NCBI RefSeq assembly: GCF_007845645.1
Contig: NZ_VCQV01000004.1
Coordinates: 1-64,000 of the forward strand
DNA length: 64,000 nucleotides
Direction: 5' to 3'
Source: Leekyejoonella antrihumi
GTDB lineage: Bacteria; Actinomycetota; Actinomycetes; Actinomycetales; Dermatophilaceae
In this document: positions 35,691-44,738 of the stretch, in pieces
Layout: the number at the start of each line of letters is the position of its first letter
How positions within the stretch are numbered: position 1 is the stretch's first letter
Notes under the pieces: model-generated
Told to the model about the DNA's origin: nothing
Seen by the model: the letters and a program-made list of their open reading frames with translations, nothing else
The model's database searches: none
Position numbers and translations under genes: made by a program

Positions 35691-36253
35691 TGTGGCAGAT
35701 CTGCGCCGAGGGGCAACGAGGCGACCGTCTCATAGCGCGGGCGCCCGCGCGGCCCTTCGTGCAGGTAGGACGCGATGAGCTCGATCGACGAGGCCGTCCA
35801 GGATGGCCCGCGGTAGGTCGAGAGCACGTCGACCCACTTCGCCTCATGCTGCACCTTGCGCAGCCGACTGACCGACAGGTGGGCGCGAAACTCCTTGCCG
35901 TCCGGGGTTGCTCCGTGATGTGCGGCCGCTGCGCGGACATTGCCCGCGGTGCGCTGCAGCTCCTCGGCATCGCCCTCGACGCCGATCCACAGCACCTTGG
36001 CGCGTGCCGGTTCAGGAAACGCGCCGGCCCCCGCCAGCGCCAGTTGCATGGGCCGACGCCTGGAGGCGGCGGATGCCAGCGCGTCGAGCAGCTCATCGAT
36101 GCGCGCCTCGCGCACCGACTCCAGGAAGGCTAAGGTCAGGTGCCACTGCTCGGGGTCGATCCACGGATGACCTGCGCGCGGCTCCAGGAAGGACGCCAGG
36201 TCCTCCCGCACGGCCGGCGGCGGCACCACGGCCACAAACATGCGCTGCCCCAT
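35672..36253 (-). CDS. thpR: RNA 2',3'-cyclic phosphodiesterase ThpR
   Basis: A 193-residue 2H phosphoesterase (2'-5' RNA ligase family). The two HxTx motifs are HLTL near residue 38 (QWHLTLAFLE) and HLSV near 123 (EFRAHLSVSRL), each giving the catalytic His and Thr/Ser. It opens 2',3'-cyclic phosphate ends on RNA. The ATG at 36253 has GGAGAG at good spacing; a GTG three codons upstream is less likely. Its extreme C-terminus is encoded by the 21-bp repeat, so the tail sequence is probably not conserved. Confidence 0.88.
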   Translation of the reverse strand: MGQRMFVAVVPPPAVREDLASFLEPRAGHPWIDPEQWHLTLAFLESVREARIDELLDALASAASRRRPMQLALAGAGAFPEPARAKVLWIGVEGDAEELQRTAGNVRAAAAHHGATPDGKEFRAHLSVSRLRKVQHEAKWVDVLSTYRGPSWTASSIELIASYLHEGPRGRPRYETVASLPLGADLPHNARGQ

Positions 36254-36287
36254 ACCCGCCACTCTCCCATGGTCCTAGGGTGGGCGT

Positions 36288-37325
36288 ATGCCGATTCTCG
36301 ACACGTATGTTGCCGCCCCTGACCGCTACGACACCATGCCCTATCGCCGGGTGGGCGCGAGCGGCCTTCACCTGCCTGCGATCTCGCTGGGTCTGTGGCA
36401 CAACTTCGGTGACGACAAACCGCTGCAGACCCAGCGCGACGTGCTGCGTAGGGCATTCGACCTGGGCGTCACGCACTTCGACCTGGCGAACAACTACGGC
36501 CCGCCCTACGGCAGCGCCGAGACCAACTTCGGGCGCATCTTCAAGGAGGACTTCGCCCGGTATCGCGGTGAACTGGTCATCTCGACCAAGGCCGGCTGGG
36601 ACATGTGGCCCGGTCCCTACGGCGACCTGGGCTCTCGCAAGTACCTGCTCGACTCGCTGGACCAGTCCTTGCAGCGGATGGGGCTGGACCACGTCGACAT
36701 CTTCTATCACCACCGGTTCGACCCGGACACCCCGATGGAGGAGACGCTCGGCGCGCTGGACACCGCGGTGCGCAGCGGCAAGGCCCGCTACATCGGGATC
36801 TCGTCCTACTCGGGTGAGCGCACCCGCCAGGCGGTGTCGATCCTGCACCAGCTCGGCACGCCACTGCTGATCCACCAGCCGTCCTACTCGATGCTGAACA
36901 GGTGGGTCGAGGACGACCTGCTGGATGCGCTCGAGGAGACTCAGACCGGCGCCATCGCGTTCTCGCCGCTCGCGCAGGGTGTGCTGACCTCGCGCTACCT
37001 GAAGGGTGTGCCGGCCGACTCCCGTGCAGCGCAGGACAAGTCGCTGTCCAAGAAGATGCTGTCCGAGGAGAACCTCAAGCACGTGCGCGCCCTGAACCGA
37101 ATCGCCGGTAAGCGCGGACAGACGCTGGCGCAGATGGCCATCGCGTGGGTGCTGCGTGACGAGCGAGTCACGTCCGCTCTCATCGGTGCCTCCAGTGTGC
37201 AGCAGTTGGAGGACAACGTCGCGGCGGCGCAGAACCTGAGCTTCACGCCGGCCGAGCTCAAGGCGATCGACAAGCACGCGGTCGACGGCAAGCTGAACCT
37301 GTGGGCAGGGCCGAGCAAGGCGTGA
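36288..37325 (+). CDS. Aldo/keto reductase (YghZ/GAP reductase-like)
   Basis: A 345-residue (beta/alpha)8 NADPH-dependent reductase. Catalytic residues are visible: THFDLANNYGPPYGSAE (Asp and Tyr, about 61-77), VISTKAGWDMWPG (Lys), DIFYHHRFDPDTP (His), and C-terminal SALIGASSVQQLEDN for NADPH binding. The length and the MPYRRVGASGLHLPAISLGL N-terminus match L-glyceraldehyde-3-phosphate reductase/methylglyoxal-detoxifying members. It is divergent from thpR with a 34-bp gap. Confidence 0.9.
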   Translation: MPILDTYVAAPDRYDTMPYRRVGASGLHLPAISLGLWHNFGDDKPLQTQRDVLRRAFDLGVTHFDLANNYGPPYGSAETNFGRIFKEDFARYRGELVISTKAGWDMWPGPYGDLGSRKYLLDSLDQSLQRMGLDHVDIFYHHRFDPDTPMEETLGALDTAVRSGKARYIGISSYSGERTRQAVSILHQLGTPLLIHQPSYSMLNRWVEDDLLDALEETQTGAIAFSPLAQGVLTSRYLKGVPADSRAAQDKSLSKKMLSEENLKHVRALNRIAGKRGQTLAQMAIAWVLRDERVTSALIGASSVQQLEDNVAAAQNLSFTPAELKAIDKHAVDGKLNLWAGPSKA

Positions 37326-37357
37326 GCACGAGAGCACCCAACTCGGCAGGCGAAGTG

Positions 37358-37420
37358 GGTAGGCGGGTGAGGCTGGCGCAAGGAGGTAGGCGGGGCGGGT
37401 AGGACGGTGAGGTAGGCGCA
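37358..37420. repeat. G-rich short repeats
   Basis: GGTAGGCG occurs at 37358, 37385 and 37411, with GGTAGGAC between, in a strand-asymmetric G-rich run downstream of the aldo/keto reductase gene. It might form G-quadruplex-like structure or help termination; no clear hairpin is present. Confidence 0.45.
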
Positions 37421-37421
37421 G

Positions 37422-38816
37422 TCAGCGCTTCTTCTTGGCTTCCTGACGCTCTTCTTTCTCCTTGTTCGCCTTCTCCATGAACGACTCCTTGAGCCGCGCC
37501 GGCGCGAAGCGCGACTGTGCTCGCGAGAGGCCGAGCAGGCAGAGCACGGCGCCGGCCAGCAGCGCCGGTCCGTCGCCGAGGTGCGAGGCGAGCGCCACGA
37601 GGATGACACCGATCGCCGGGTGGACCGTCCACGCGAGACCCATCCCACGCCCGGGAGCCGACCCCATCATGCTCGGCGGCGGCGGACCCTTGTGGGCATA
37701 GAACAGCTGGCCGCCCGCCATGGCGAGCACCAGCCCGACGGCGCGCAACACCGCCGCCTCGGGAACCAGGCCCGAGACGAATCCGGTCGCCAGGGCCACA
37801 ACCAGCTGCAGTATCGACAGCGGAAGCAGGTGCAACAACGTCTGAGTGCGCCACGTCAGCCCGAAGATCGACTGCTCGCCGGCGGACATGCCGTGGCTCT
37901 GCAGGCCGCGGGTCAGGCCGGACGCCGACAGGTGAACCAGCAGAAACAGCAACGGGAGAACCAGCGGCGACTTGGCTCCGACGACGGTCTGCAGACTGAC
38001 GGCGACGACGGCCGCGACCTCGACGATGACCCAGCCGAGCGATGACCACCCGGCCCGCAGGATGCCGATGATGTCGGCCCAGATCACCGACAGGTAGCGC
38101 CCGGCGACCTTGATTTGCTCCGGCTTGCGTCGCAGGTGCAGGGTGAACGCCTGCTGGCGGGCCCGCCGCGTGTCGCCGCTGACCAGCGACGACGAGACGC
38201 TCTCGGACATCAGCGACTGTGTCAGCAGTGCGCCGGCCGGCAGGGACTCGAGCATGGGCAGGGTATGCAGCCCGCGGATCGGCCCGTGCTCGCTCACCTG
38301 CCCGCGTAGCCAGGACTGCACGATGAGGACGCCGCCGACGAGGCTGAGGACGACGCCGATGGCGATCACCCACGGGTCGGTGCCCGCCATCGTCATGCCG
38401 GCGGGGACGGCGACGCCCAGGCCGAAGCAGGTGGTGATGACCAGCAGCTGGCTGCCCCGCCAGCTGTCGCGCAGCGTGAGGCCCCGCGGCAGGTCCGTGA
38501 CGACGACCATCTCGATGTGGCCCGGTTCGGGCAGGGCGGGGCCGCGGGTCTTGCCTACCCGATAGGCCGCCAGCGCGGCGACGAGGATGGCCACCACGAC
38601 GAGAACGACGGTCAGCACCGCATTCGCCCGCATCCAGTGCAGCACCTGCGGCCACTGGGTGAAGACGTAGTGCATGGTGATCGTGCCGTAGATGATGCCG
38701 AGCAACGCCATCAGGTAGGCGCCGAACAGCGCCGCCGACAGCGGGCTGCCCTCACCCTTGAACCGCAGCTCGTAGGCGTCGGCCAGGCGGTCCCGATCGG
38801 TCTCGTCCCACCGCAT
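37422..38816 (-). CDS. Polytopic membrane protein, probable partner of the ABC ATPase
   Basis: A 464-residue integral membrane protein with about ten predicted helices in pairs (AALFGAYLMALLGIIYGTIT, VLTVVLVVVAILVAALAAY and others) and a long basic, coiled C-terminal tail (about 435-464, many E/K/R). Its start overlaps the ABC ATPase stop (TGATG), so the two are co-translated. It probably forms the membrane part of an ABC exporter. I do not recognise a named family, and no substrate can be inferred. Confidence 0.7.
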   Translation of the reverse strand: MRWDETDRDRLADAYELRFKGEGSPLSAALFGAYLMALLGIIYGTITMHYVFTQWPQVLHWMRANAVLTVVLVVVAILVAALAAYRVGKTRGPALPEPGHIEMVVVTDLPRGLTLRDSWRGSQLLVITTCFGLGVAVPAGMTMAGTDPWVIAIGVVLSLVGGVLIVQSWLRGQVSEHGPIRGLHTLPMLESLPAGALLTQSLMSESVSSSLVSGDTRRARQQAFTLHLRRKPEQIKVAGRYLSVIWADIIGILRAGWSSLGWVIVEVAAVVAVSLQTVVGAKSPLVLPLLFLLVHLSASGLTRGLQSHGMSAGEQSIFGLTWRTQTLLHLLPLSILQLVVALATGFVSGLVPEAAVLRAVGLVLAMAGGQLFYAHKGPPPPSMMGSAPGRGMGLAWTVHPAIGVILVALASHLGDGPALLAGAVLCLLGLSRAQSRFAPARLKESFMEKANKEKEERQEAKKKR

Positions 38817-39589
38817 CAGCGGTTGCCCTTGCGGCCGGGTTGGCCGCCGGAACCCTTCTTCTTGCCACCCTGCGCCGGGCCGGTCGACTTCGCCGGGCCG
38901 GCCGAAGGCTCCGGGGCCGGACGCTGTGTCGAGCGCTTGCGTGAGCCCTGCGGGAAGTGCTCGATCCGGGTGACCGAGCTCTCGGCGAGGGCCTGGTCAT
39001 GGCATACCCACACCACGGCGCCGCCCTGCTTGGCCCGTTCGGCGAGCACCTCGGCCAGCAGCTCGCGGCGGCCGGGGTCGAGGCGCTGCTCCGGCTCGTC
39101 CAGGACCAGCAGGCCGCTGGGGCGCAGCAGCACCATGGCCAGTTCGGCCAGCTGACGCTGACCGGATGACAGCTCGGAGAGGAAACGGTTGCCGAACTTC
39201 AAGATGTCGAACTTGCCCAGGATGTCCGCGATGCGCGCTCCGGCGCCCTCACGGTCGCCTCCCCAGGTCTGGTCGATCAGGATGAGGTGGTCGGCGAGGG
39301 TCATGTCCCGAAAGCCGGCGACCGGGCCGATGAGCGGGGCGATGACCCGCCGCGTCGCGCCATCCCGCTCGTCGATCGGAGTGCCGTCACGGGTGACCAC
39401 CCCCTGGGTCGGTATGAGGTTGCCGGTGAGCACCCGCAAGAAGGTCGTCTTGCCGCACCCGTTGTCGCCGGTGATGGCGACGTTCTCGCCCGGCCGCACG
39501 GTGAACGTCGTCGGTGGCAGCATCGTGATGTCGCCCACGGCGCAACTGACCTTGTCGGCCTTGATCTCGGTGAAGGTTGGAGTCGTCAC
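38816..39589 (-). CDS. ABC transporter ATP-binding protein
   Basis: A 257-residue ABC ATPase: Walker A GDNGCGKT near 40-47, the Q-loop region, a signature LSSGQRQLAEL at about 145 (S-G-Q), Walker B LLVLDEPEQRLDPG and the H-loop CHDQ. After about 210 the C-terminus becomes a lysine/proline/glycine-rich tail (KKKGSGGQPGRKGNR) of unknown use. It starts at GTG 39589, overlapping the CPBP gene stop by GTGA. It powers the adjacent membrane protein. Confidence 0.88.
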   Translation of the reverse strand: MTTPTFTEIKADKVSCAVGDITMLPPTTFTVRPGENVAITGDNGCGKTTFLRVLTGNLIPTQGVVTRDGTPIDERDGATRRVIAPLIGPVAGFRDMTLADHLILIDQTWGGDREGAGARIADILGKFDILKFGNRFLSELSSGQRQLAELAMVLLRPSGLLVLDEPEQRLDPGRRELLAEVLAERAKQGGAVVWVCHDQALAESSVTRIEHFPQGSRKRSTQRPAPEPSAGPAKSTGPAQGGKKKGSGGQPGRKGNR

Positions 39590-40419
39590 AACCAGCTCAC
39601 ATGACTGTGCAGCAGCGCGTATCCCACGAACGCCACGGTATCGAGGATGCTGTGGGTAATGATCAGCGGGAGCACCCGACGGGTCCGGAGGTAGACGCTG
39701 CCGAGGATCAGACCCATGACGATATTGCCCGCGAAGCCGCCAAATCCTTGATAAAGATGGTAGCTGCCACGGATCACCGCGGAGACCACGACGATCACCC
39801 ACAGACGCCAGCCGGCCTGGCTCCAACGGGTGAAGAGGTAGCCGACCATCACGGTTTCCTCGAGGGCGGCATTCTGCACCGCGGAGAGCACCAGAATCGG
39901 CACGACCCACCAGTGCGAGCCCAGATCGGCCGCCACGACGGTCGTGTTCAGGCCGGCATCCCGCGCCCCGACATACAGCGCCAGACCGGGCAGTCCGATG
40001 CACGCGGCCAGGATCATCCCGAGTAGCAGGTCGGGCAGGGGACGGGCCCGGTCGATGCCGAGATAGCGCACGGCCGAGGGCAGCTCGCGGGCCAACAGGT
40101 AGCAGACCAGCAGCACCGGCACCAGCCCGAGCCCGATCTGCACGATCTCGTAGATCAGGTCGAGCCAGGGTTGTTCGGCATGCGAGGTGTTGAGGTTGGA
40201 GGTCTGCTGTCCGAGGGCGACAGGAGACGAAAGTCGCCGCATGATGTCCAGCACCGAGTAGATCGCCGAGGCCCCGAGGCTCAGCAGCAGCACCAGCACG
40301 GTCTCGATGACCAGCATGCGCCGGGGCAGCCCGGTCCGGGGGACTCGTAACGGCCCCGACCACAGGTGCGCAAGCCCCGCGTGCGGCGCCACTTCAGCCG
40401 CACTCCGCTGGGTCGTCAT
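39586..40419 (-). CDS. CPBP family intramembrane metalloprotease
   Basis: A 277-residue membrane protein with about eight helices. The CPBP motif 1 is ALEETVMVGYLFTRW; here the usual Arg after EExxx is Val, a variant seen in actinobacteria. Motif 2 is GSYHLYQGFGGFAGN with His, and motif 3 is ITHSILDTVAF. Eukaryotic relatives cleave CAAX proteins; bacterial ones process or guard against peptides. As first gene of a coupled CPBP-ABC-membrane protein operon it may mature a peptide that the ABC pair exports. Confidence 0.8.
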   Translation of the reverse strand: MTTQRSAAEVAPHAGLAHLWSGPLRVPRTGLPRRMLVIETVLVLLLSLGASAIYSVLDIMRRLSSPVALGQQTSNLNTSHAEQPWLDLIYEIVQIGLGLVPVLLVCYLLARELPSAVRYLGIDRARPLPDLLLGMILAACIGLPGLALYVGARDAGLNTTVVAADLGSHWWVVPILVLSAVQNAALEETVMVGYLFTRWSQAGWRLWVIVVVSAVIRGSYHLYQGFGGFAGNIVMGLILGSVYLRTRRVLPLIITHSILDTVAFVGYALLHSHVSWL

Positions 40420-40441
40420 GGTTCATTTCAGCACGCGGGAG

Positions 40442-40930
40442 CTAGGGATGCAGGCGCAGCGCGACCACGGGGAGGTCCGAGCCTCCTTCGATCGGGTGGC
40501 CCAGGGTGTCCTCGACGACGGTCTTCAGCTTGTCCCAGGCCTTCGGATGCTGCGCGATGTAGGCGGTCAGCGCGGCGCTCGCGGCCGAGTCGTCCAGGCG
40601 CTCCGCCGTGGCGGGCAGGGCCCGCCGGCCGCCCACCCATACGCGCGCCGACGGGTTGGCCCGCAGGTTGCGAAACCACTGGGATCGCGTGCCGAACCCG
40701 GAGACCACCAGGTAGACGTCCGGCGTGGGATGCCCGAAGACCTCCAGTACGACGTATCGTGGAGCGCCCGAGGTCCGCCCCACGTGCTCGAGCATCAGCA
40801 TCCGGGCACCGAAGAGGCGTCCCAGTCCGGCGCGGTAGAGATGGATGGGCGCGCGCATCAGCCATCGGGTGCGCAGGACCCGACCGCCGACAGTCGCGAG
40901 GCGGGACGGCGTTGGTGGCTCGGCGTTCAC
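40442..40930 (-). CDS. Deazaflavin (F420)-dependent nitroreductase family protein
   Basis: A 162-residue DDN/FDOR-type split-barrel protein: RAGLGRLFGARMLMLEHVGR, then YVVLEVFGHPTPDVYLVVSG, FGTRSQWFRNLRANPSARVW (F420 phosphate contacts) and HPKAWDKL. The GTG at 40930 has GGAGG 6 nt upstream and gives the family N-terminus, so the much longer open frame upstream is not used. It is 23 bp from the CPBP gene on the same strand and may be read together with that operon. Confidence 0.88.
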   Translation of the reverse strand: MNAEPPTPSRLATVGGRVLRTRWLMRAPIHLYRAGLGRLFGARMLMLEHVGRTSGAPRYVVLEVFGHPTPDVYLVVSGFGTRSQWFRNLRANPSARVWVGGRRALPATAERLDDSAASAALTAYIAQHPKAWDKLKTVVEDTLGHPIEGGSDLPVVALRLHP

Positions 40931-41116
40931 TGCTGACCTCCAGGTAGGTGGCGGGCGCCGGACGGGCGGGTGGGTGCCGGGTGCGGTGTCGACACGATTG
41001 TCGCGTGAATCGCTTCGACGTGCTGTCGGTAATTCCTTGACGCGTGGATGCTTGCGGCATTCTGCCCAGGCGTAGATTGCTTGGCTTGGTCCAGTTTTCG
41101 GACGGGTGGAGCTTGA

Positions 41117-42970
41117 ATGCGTCGTTCGCTCATCACCGCATTGACCGCGGCGGCGCTGGCCGCCGGCATCGGCACGGTGGTGGCCATTTCGTCGACGAAC
41201 GCCGGCTCGCCCAGCGCGGGCGGGGCGGAACCTTCTGGTGTGGCGAGCGATGCGTTGCCGTCGGTCTATCCGGTGCCGCACTCCATGTCGACGCGTGGGC
41301 AGGCGGTCCGGTTGGGCGGCCGGGTGGCTTTGGTGACCGGTACTGGTAGCGATGCGGACTCGGTGGCGGCGCTGAAGACGATGCTGGGTCAGGACGGGGT
41401 GCGCCACGTTGACCAGGTCACCGGCATCGACCAGCTGAGGGCGCGGGAGACCGCGATCTATGTCGGTGGACCGGAGGTGGTGCCCGCGGCCGCGGCGGCG
41501 TTGAATGATCTGAACGCTGGTGATGCGACCGCCCTGCCGGCGGAGGGATATGTGCTCGCCACCGGTGAGGTGGCAGGTCACCCGAGTGTGGTGCTCGACG
41601 GGCACGACGGGACGGGGACGTTCTACCCGGTGCGGACGCTGCGGCTGTTGGTCGAGCGGCACGGGGACTCCGCCGAGGTGCCGGGGGTCCTGGTGCGCGA
41701 CTGGCCGAGCATGTCGGTGCGCGGCACGATCGAGGGCTTCTACGGTGCGCCGTGGAGTGACGCGCAGCGAGCGGCGCAGTTGCAGTTCTACGGGCGGCAC
41801 AAGATGAACACGTACATCTACTCGCCGAAGGACGACCCGTACCTGCGCGCTCAGTGGCGTGAGCCGCATCCCGTCGGCCAGCTGGCGGCGATCAAGACGC
41901 TGGTGGATACCGCTGGCGCGATTCACGTCGCGTTCACCTACGCGCTCTCACCGGGTCTGTCGATCTGCTACAGCTCCGCGAGCGATGAGCGGGCACTGGT
42001 GGCCAAGCTTCCGTCGCTGTGGGATGTCGGGGTGCGCTCGTTCTCGATCCCGTTCGACGACATCAGCTACACCGACTGGAACTGCGCGGCGGACCAGGCC
42101 AAGTTCGGCACCGGTGGCGGCGCGGCCGGGGCGGCGCAGTCCTACGTGCTGAACGAGGTGCAGAAGGACTTCATCGACACGCACCCGGGCGCCCAACCGC
42201 TGCAGATGGTCCCGACCGAGTACTCCGACGTCACCGCCACCCCGTACAAGGCGGCCATCAAGGCGGACCTGAGTTCAAAGGTCATCGTGGGGTGGACCGG
42301 GGTCGGGGTGATCGCGCCGACGATCAGCACGGCGCAGGCCGCAGCGGCCAAGGCCGTGTACGGGCACGACATCTTGCTGTGGGACAACTACCCGGTCAAT
42401 GACTACGTCACCAACCGGCCGCTGCTCGGCCCGTATGTCGGGCACTCCAGCGACCTGGGCACGCAGCTGTACGGCATCACGGCCAACCCGATGATTCAGC
42501 CGGTGGCCTCCAGGGTCGCCCTGTTCACGGTGGCCGACTACGCCTGGAACAGTGGCGACTACAACCCGCGGAGGTCTTATCGGGCGAGCCTGACACAGCT
42601 CGCCGGGCCCAGCGGCTCGGCCCGGATGGCGCTGGCCGCGTTCGCCGACCTCGAGCACTACTCCGAGATCGACCCGGTGCAGGCACCGGTCCTGGCCGGC
42701 AAGCTGAAGCAGTTCTGGTCCGAGTGGGAGTCGGGAACGGGCTCCGCGGCGCGCACCTTGGACCGCTGTCTCACGGTGATCCAGGACATCCCCGCCACAC
42801 TGCAGGCGGACATGAACGATCCCGAGTTCGTGTCGGAGGCGCAGCCCTGGCTGGATGCCGCCGGCCACTGGGTAGCGCCGCCCGGGACGCGGTGCAGATG
42901 CTCGTCGCCGAGCGTGCCGGCAACGGTGCCGCCGCGACCAGCGACCGTGCGCAGGCGCAGGCGCAGGTGA
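41117..42970 (+). CDS. Secreted GH84 beta-N-acetylglucosaminidase, C-terminus frameshifted
   Basis: A secreted glycosidase with a signal peptide (about 1-24), a GH84 N-terminal domain (SVYPVPHSMSTRGQAVRLGG) and a catalytic domain with RGTIEGFYGAPWS at 202-214 and the Asp314-Asp315 catalytic pair in IPFDDIS. Such enzymes release GlcNAc from glycans or hyaluronan. After HW (about residue 590) the frame turns to a basic, proline/arginine-rich tail. Restoring one G in the run at 42870-42872 resumes a normal C-terminal helix (RDAVQMLVAERAGNG, then NVEVGDGVIDTFISTAL) to about 43050. The annotated frame ends at 42970. Confidence 0.85.
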   Translation: MRRSLITALTAAALAAGIGTVVAISSTNAGSPSAGGAEPSGVASDALPSVYPVPHSMSTRGQAVRLGGRVALVTGTGSDADSVAALKTMLGQDGVRHVDQVTGIDQLRARETAIYVGGPEVVPAAAAALNDLNAGDATALPAEGYVLATGEVAGHPSVVLDGHDGTGTFYPVRTLRLLVERHGDSAEVPGVLVRDWPSMSVRGTIEGFYGAPWSDAQRAAQLQFYGRHKMNTYIYSPKDDPYLRAQWREPHPVGQLAAIKTLVDTAGAIHVAFTYALSPGLSICYSSASDERALVAKLPSLWDVGVRSFSIPFDDISYTDWNCAADQAKFGTGGGAAGAAQSYVLNEVQKDFIDTHPGAQPLQMVPTEYSDVTATPYKAAIKADLSSKVIVGWTGVGVIAPTISTAQAAAAKAVYGHDILLWDNYPVNDYVTNRPLLGPYVGHSSDLGTQLYGITANPMIQPVASRVALFTVADYAWNSGDYNPRRSYRASLTQLAGPSGSARMALAAFADLEHYSEIDPVQAPVLAGKLKQFWSEWESGTGSAARTLDRCLTVIQDIPATLQADMNDPEFVSEAQPWLDAAGHWVAPPGTRCRCSSPSVPATVPPRPATVRRRRRR

Positions 42971-43109
42971 CCCAGGCCAAGTCCGCCAACGTCGAGGTCG
43001 GAGACGGCGTCATCGACACCTTCATCTCCACCGCACTGGCGCGAGTCGAGGACGACCAGCACGTGCGACACCGGGACGGGACCGGACTGATGCCGGCACG
43101 TTGTGGGCG

Positions 43110-44582
43110 TCAGCGCTTGCTGCTGTCCCAGTGCAAGAATCCCGCGGCCTTGGCGGACGCCTCGTCCTTGAACCAGATCTCGGCCTCGGTCGTCTGAAAG
43201 CTCGGGCTGTCCTGCGTGTGGAACATCATCGTGTCCGCATCTCCCTTGATCCGGTGATCCGGCGAGGGCGACGAACCGTCCGCGTGGGGCGATGCGGCGC
43301 CGGCACCGAAGTGCTCCGTGATCGGGTCGGGGTCGGCTTCGGCCGCTGGTGCCTCCTCGGCGGCCGGTGTCTCCTCGGCGGCTGGTGCCTCCTCGGCCGC
43401 TGGTGCGTGCTCGACGGGTGCCTGCGCAGGCGGCGCCTCGACTGCTGGTGCGTCGTCGACGGGTGCTGCGGGCGGTGCGATTGCCTGGCCGCGCTTGGTC
43501 CGGTCCCAGTGCGCGAAGCCGGCCGAGGCGGCCGACGCCTCATCCTTGAACCACACCTGGGGCCTGGTTGTGGCATACCGCGGGCTGTCGGACGTGTGGA
43601 AGAGCATCGAGTCGGCGTTGCCCTTGACGGGATACCCGGTCGGCGCGCTTCCGTCCGGCCGGGCCGAGGCGGCACCGGGGCCGAACTGCTCGGTCATCGG
43701 ATCCTTGTTCGCGCCCGATGTTGCAGCGTCATCGGCTGCCGCGTCGTTGACTGCTGCACCGCCGATCTGCCCCGCGCTCGGCGAGAGCGTCTCGGCCTTG
43801 CCGACGCGTGGTGCCTCGCCCGCAGGCGGCGCGGCCTCGCCGATGTGCTCGTCCGCGTTGTCGTGGACGATCGAGGGTGACACGTCCGTGGCGCCCATGC
43901 TCTGCTGCTCGTCCCCGAGGGGGCTTTCTGCGGCGCGGCCCTCGGCGGGCTGCTCGGGCGCTTCCGGCGCCTTGGCTTCGTCAACCTCCGCCGCGCGGTG
44001 GTGGTGCCCGGCCGCGACTCCGGCACCGGCCGCTGCGGCGGCGCCGACGCCGGCGCCCACCACGTGGGCAGCACCGTCGGTTGAGTGTGCAGCGGTATCG
44101 GGCGCGGTGTCGTTCGGCTGCTCGGTCGCCGCCGGCTCCTCCGCCTGCTTTGCCGGCTCCTCCGCCTGCTCGGTCGGCGCGGCCGCGGGCTCCTCGGCGC
44201 GGGCACGCGCCTTCGCTGCCGCGGCAGCTCCGGCGGCCTCCGGCTGGTCATCGCGCGAGGTCGCCGGGGTGGCAGTCCTGGCCGGGGCAGCAGCCCTCGC
44301 CGGGGCCTGGCGCGCCTGGTCATCGGCGGCGCGCGTCTTGTGGTGCCCGCCGACCACCGCCGCGCCGGCGGCACCTGCTCCGGCCGCTGCGGCGCCACCG
44401 GCTACCGCCGCGCCGTGGTGCATGTCATCGTCGGTGGTCGCAGGCTCGTCCTTCGACGGTGGTCTTTCGGTGGTCTCGACGGTGCGTGATGCCTTGCGCA
44501 CCACATAGATCCAGGTAAGGATCAGGCCGAGCAGGAACGCGATCAGGATCCACAGCCAGACTTGCTTGAAGAGCCAGTTCAT
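43110..44582 (-). CDS. arfC: ArfC-like channel accessory protein, sunset-domain variant
   Basis: A 490-residue protein with one N-terminal membrane helix (LWILIAFLLGLILTWIYVV, about 9-27), a long Ala/Pro/Glu-rich low-complexity linker (about 40-300) and two C-terminal sunset domains of about 70 residues, each with VKGNADSMLFHT or IKGDADTMMFHT and then VWFKDEASAASAGF or IWFKDEASAKAAGF. The gene order OmpA-BON, small membrane protein, this protein matches mycobacterial arfABC. It is coupled to arfB by an ATGA overlap. The linker is unusually long. Confidence 0.82.
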   Translation of the reverse strand: MNWLFKQVWLWILIAFLLGLILTWIYVVRKASRTVETTERPPSKDEPATTDDDMHHGAAVAGGAAAAGAGAAGAAVVGGHHKTRAADDQARQAPARAAAPARTATPATSRDDQPEAAGAAAAAKARARAEEPAAAPTEQAEEPAKQAEEPAATEQPNDTAPDTAAHSTDGAAHVVGAGVGAAAAAGAGVAAGHHHRAAEVDEAKAPEAPEQPAEGRAAESPLGDEQQSMGATDVSPSIVHDNADEHIGEAAPPAGEAPRVGKAETLSPSAGQIGGAAVNDAAADDAATSGANKDPMTEQFGPGAASARPDGSAPTGYPVKGNADSMLFHTSDSPRYATTRPQVWFKDEASAASAGFAHWDRTKRGQAIAPPAAPVDDAPAVEAPPAQAPVEHAPAAEEAPAAEETPAAEEAPAAEADPDPITEHFGAGAASPHADGSSPSPDHRIKGDADTMMFHTQDSPSFQTTEAEIWFKDEASAKAAGFLHWDSSKR

Positions 44583-44737
44583 GCGACTCGACCTCCGTCG
44601 TCGTCGTCGGGGGAGATGTCCCTGAACGCGTCACTCTCTCGGGGATAGATCAGCACGGCGATGAGCCAGGCGACGACTGCTCCGAGCACAAACGCGATCA
44701 GGCACCAGATCCAGGTCTGTCCGAACAACCAGCCCAT
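44579..44737 (-). CDS. arfB: ArfB-like small membrane protein
   Basis: A 52-residue protein: one membrane helix (IWCLIAFVLGAVVAWLIAVL) followed by an acidic tail (SPDDDDGG). Its helix resembles the N-terminus of ArfC (both start M-x-WLF-x-Q-x-W), suggesting duplication. The ATG at 44737 lies 1 bp from the arfA stop, and its stop overlaps the arfC start by ATGA. In mycobacteria the equivalent ArfB is needed for ArfA function. Confidence 0.8.
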   Translation of the reverse strand: MGWLFGQTWIWCLIAFVLGAVVAWLIAVLIYPRESDAFRDISPDDDDGGRVA

Positions 44738-44738
44738 G

